NCBI GenBank assembly: GCA_003646875.1
Contig: QMLT01000117.1
Location: 1 to 6,086 of the forward strand
Source of the DNA: Deltaproteobacteria bacterium
GTDB taxonomy: Bacteria; Desulfobacterota; DSM-4660; Desulfatiglandales; B25-G16
Length of the DNA: 6,086 nucleotides
Reading direction: 5' to 3'
This document shows, piece after piece, positions 5,229-6,086 of this stretch. Made by a program: the position numbers and the translations under genes. Within the stretch, counting starts at the first letter, position 1. Each line of letters opens with the position of its first letter. Under the pieces are notes generated by a model. It was not told where the DNA came from. It searched no databases and worked only from the letters and a program-made list of their open reading frames with translations.

Positions 5229-6002
5229 TCATACCTCGAATTCAGCTACAATAAAGGTATGATCTGATGGCTTCTCTAATTTTCTTGAAGCAACATCAAT
5301 CCATGCCCTTTTTGATTTTTCTGCCAGGCATGGTGTGGCCCAGATATGATCGATCCTCCACCCAAGCCCGCGGCGCACCGCATAAGGAATTCTGTAATCC
5401 CAGAAGGTATATGCCTTTTCATCAGGGTGGCGCATGCGAAAGACATCAACAAATCCCCATGCCTTTACACGTGAGAGAGCCTTGTGTTCATCAGGATGAA
5501 ACCCGATATCCCCTAAAAGCCCTATGGGGTCATGTACATCTATTGGTTCTGGAGCCACATTAAAATCTCCGACCCATAAAATAGGCTCACTCGATTGAAA
5601 GTGACGTGAAAAATAATCATGAAGACGCTGAAACCAATTAAGTTTGTAGAGGAATCGCTCTGAATCGGGTGCGGTTCCCTGAGGCACGTAGGTATTTATA
5701 ATGGGTATATCATTGATGTAGGCAGTTATCATTCTTGGCTCTTCTGCTTTATCTCCATCGCCAAATCCAAAAGATACTTTTGCCGCTGGGCTTTTGCTCA
5801 GTATAGCAACCCCATTATAGGACTTTTGTCCCCAAAAGGTGCAGTGATAGCCTAAATCCTCAAAGGTCTCTCTCGGGAAATCCTTATCCTGCACCTTTGT
5901 CTCCTGGATACATAACACATCTGGTTCCTCCTTTTCTAACCATTGCGTAATAATAGAGAGGCGAGCCCTTATTCCATTGGCATTAAAGCTGGCAATTTTC
6001 AT
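5229..6002 (-). CDS. xth: Exodeoxyribonuclease III (AP endonuclease, ExoIII/APE1 family)
   Basis: This Mg2+-dependent enzyme cleaves DNA 5' of abasic sites and degrades duplex DNA 3' to 5' in base-excision repair. The protein has 257 residues, close to the 268 of E. coli XthA, and is complete. Active-site residues of the family are all in place: N7 in SFNANGIR, E34 in IQETKVQ, Y105 in NTYVPQG, D146 and N148 in VGDFNVAP, D218 in WRIDHIW, and D247-H248 in KPSDHTF. The WDYR at 201-204 and the spacing of motifs fit the bacterial ExoIII branch rather than a general endonuclease/exonuclease/phosphatase domain. The ATG at 6002 gives the canonical MKIASFNANGIR start, although only a weak AAGA precedes it. 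Another frame open from the window edge ends at TGA overlapping this ATG (ATGA), so coupling to an upstream gene is possible. It is the first gene of the visible minus-strand series. Confidence 0.95.
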   Translation of the reverse strand: MKIASFNANGIRARLSIITQWLEKEEPDVLCIQETKVQDKDFPRETFEDLGYHCTFWGQKSYNGVAILSKSPAAKVSFGFGDGDKAEEPRMITAYINDIPIINTYVPQGTAPDSERFLYKLNWFQRLHDYFSRHFQSSEPILWVGDFNVAPEPIDVHDPIGLLGDIGFHPDEHKALSRVKAWGFVDVFRMRHPDEKAYTFWDYRIPYAVRRGLGWRIDHIWATPCLAEKSKRAWIDVASRKLEKPSDHTFIVAEFEV

Positions 6003-6086
6003 GTTCTTAAATCAGCAATTCTAATTTTGACCCACAAGATTAGCCCCCAGCCCTTCATTGCCTCCAGTTTTGAACAGGTTACACAC
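5999..6086 (-). other. Open frame from the window edge overlapping the xth start (uncertain)
   Basis: On the minus strand a frame is open from the window edge to a TGA at 6001-5999 that shares ATGA with the xth start. Near its end it reads KLEAMKGWGLILWVKI. An ATG at 6058 has GGAGG only two bases upstream, closer than normal. A second minus-strand frame is also open from the edge and ends at a TAG in this stretch (in part GGNEGLGANLVGQN). One of them could be the tail of an upstream gene, or this could be plain leader DNA. I do not recognise either product. Confidence 0.25.

Noticed and set aside
5267..5563. 98-codon plus-strand frame inside xth
   Set aside because: It is antisense to the exonuclease active-site region and shows no recognisable protein features; it reflects the codon use of xth.
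1..6086. A DNA-repair or defence island (uvrA, xth, MBL hydrolase, methyltransferase)
   Set aside because: uvrA and xth are ordinary repair genes at opposite ends. The methyltransferase has no DNA-methylase motif, the MBL protein lacks nuclease-type domains, and there is no integrase, transposase or CRISPR array.

Overview
The window is an ordinary bacterial chromosome segment with moderate, slightly AT-leaning base composition. It carries seven protein genes, all read from the minus strand. Shine-Dalgarno-type start sites, a sigma70-like promoter and single-gene bacterial enzymes (UvrA, PdxA, exonuclease III) show that it is bacterial. A Gram-negative Desulfobacterota-type host is my best guess, based on the uvrA-pdxA neighbourhood, the type of glycosyltransferase and the repeat-rich spacers. 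The window has no rRNA or other marker that would settle this.

In the direction of transcription (right to left) the genes are: an exonuclease III (xth, 6002-5229); a 178-bp spacer with an odd GC-rich patch; an MBL-fold hydrolase (5038-4313); a 124-bp spacer with heptamer and inverted repeats; a class I SAM methyltransferase (4188-3553) overlapping a HAD-family phosphatase (3553-2933) by one base; a sigma70-like promoter and a glycosyltransferase resembling glucosyl-3-phosphoglycerate synthase (2785-1418); a 195-bp spacer; pdxA (1222-209); a 46-bp spacer of short repeats; and the first 54 codons of uvrA (162-1, cut by the window edge).

Most of these are housekeeping functions: base-excision repair, nucleotide-excision repair and vitamin B6 synthesis. 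Only the methyltransferase and HAD phosphatase are tightly coupled. The glycosyltransferase may make glucosylglycerate-type compatible solutes. A HAD phosphatase lies just upstream, which suggests a synthase-phosphatase pair, but the promoter between them and the HAD subfamily make this only a hypothesis.

The most notable point is the start of the glycosyltransferase. The coding frame extends 37 codons upstream of its first conventional start codon. It reaches an ATT codon placed 7 bases after a perfect AAGGAG, and no ATG, GTG or TTG lies in that extension. This looks like a real AUU start or a single-base error in an ATG. I found no convincing new defence system, mobile element, CRISPR array or known RNA gene.
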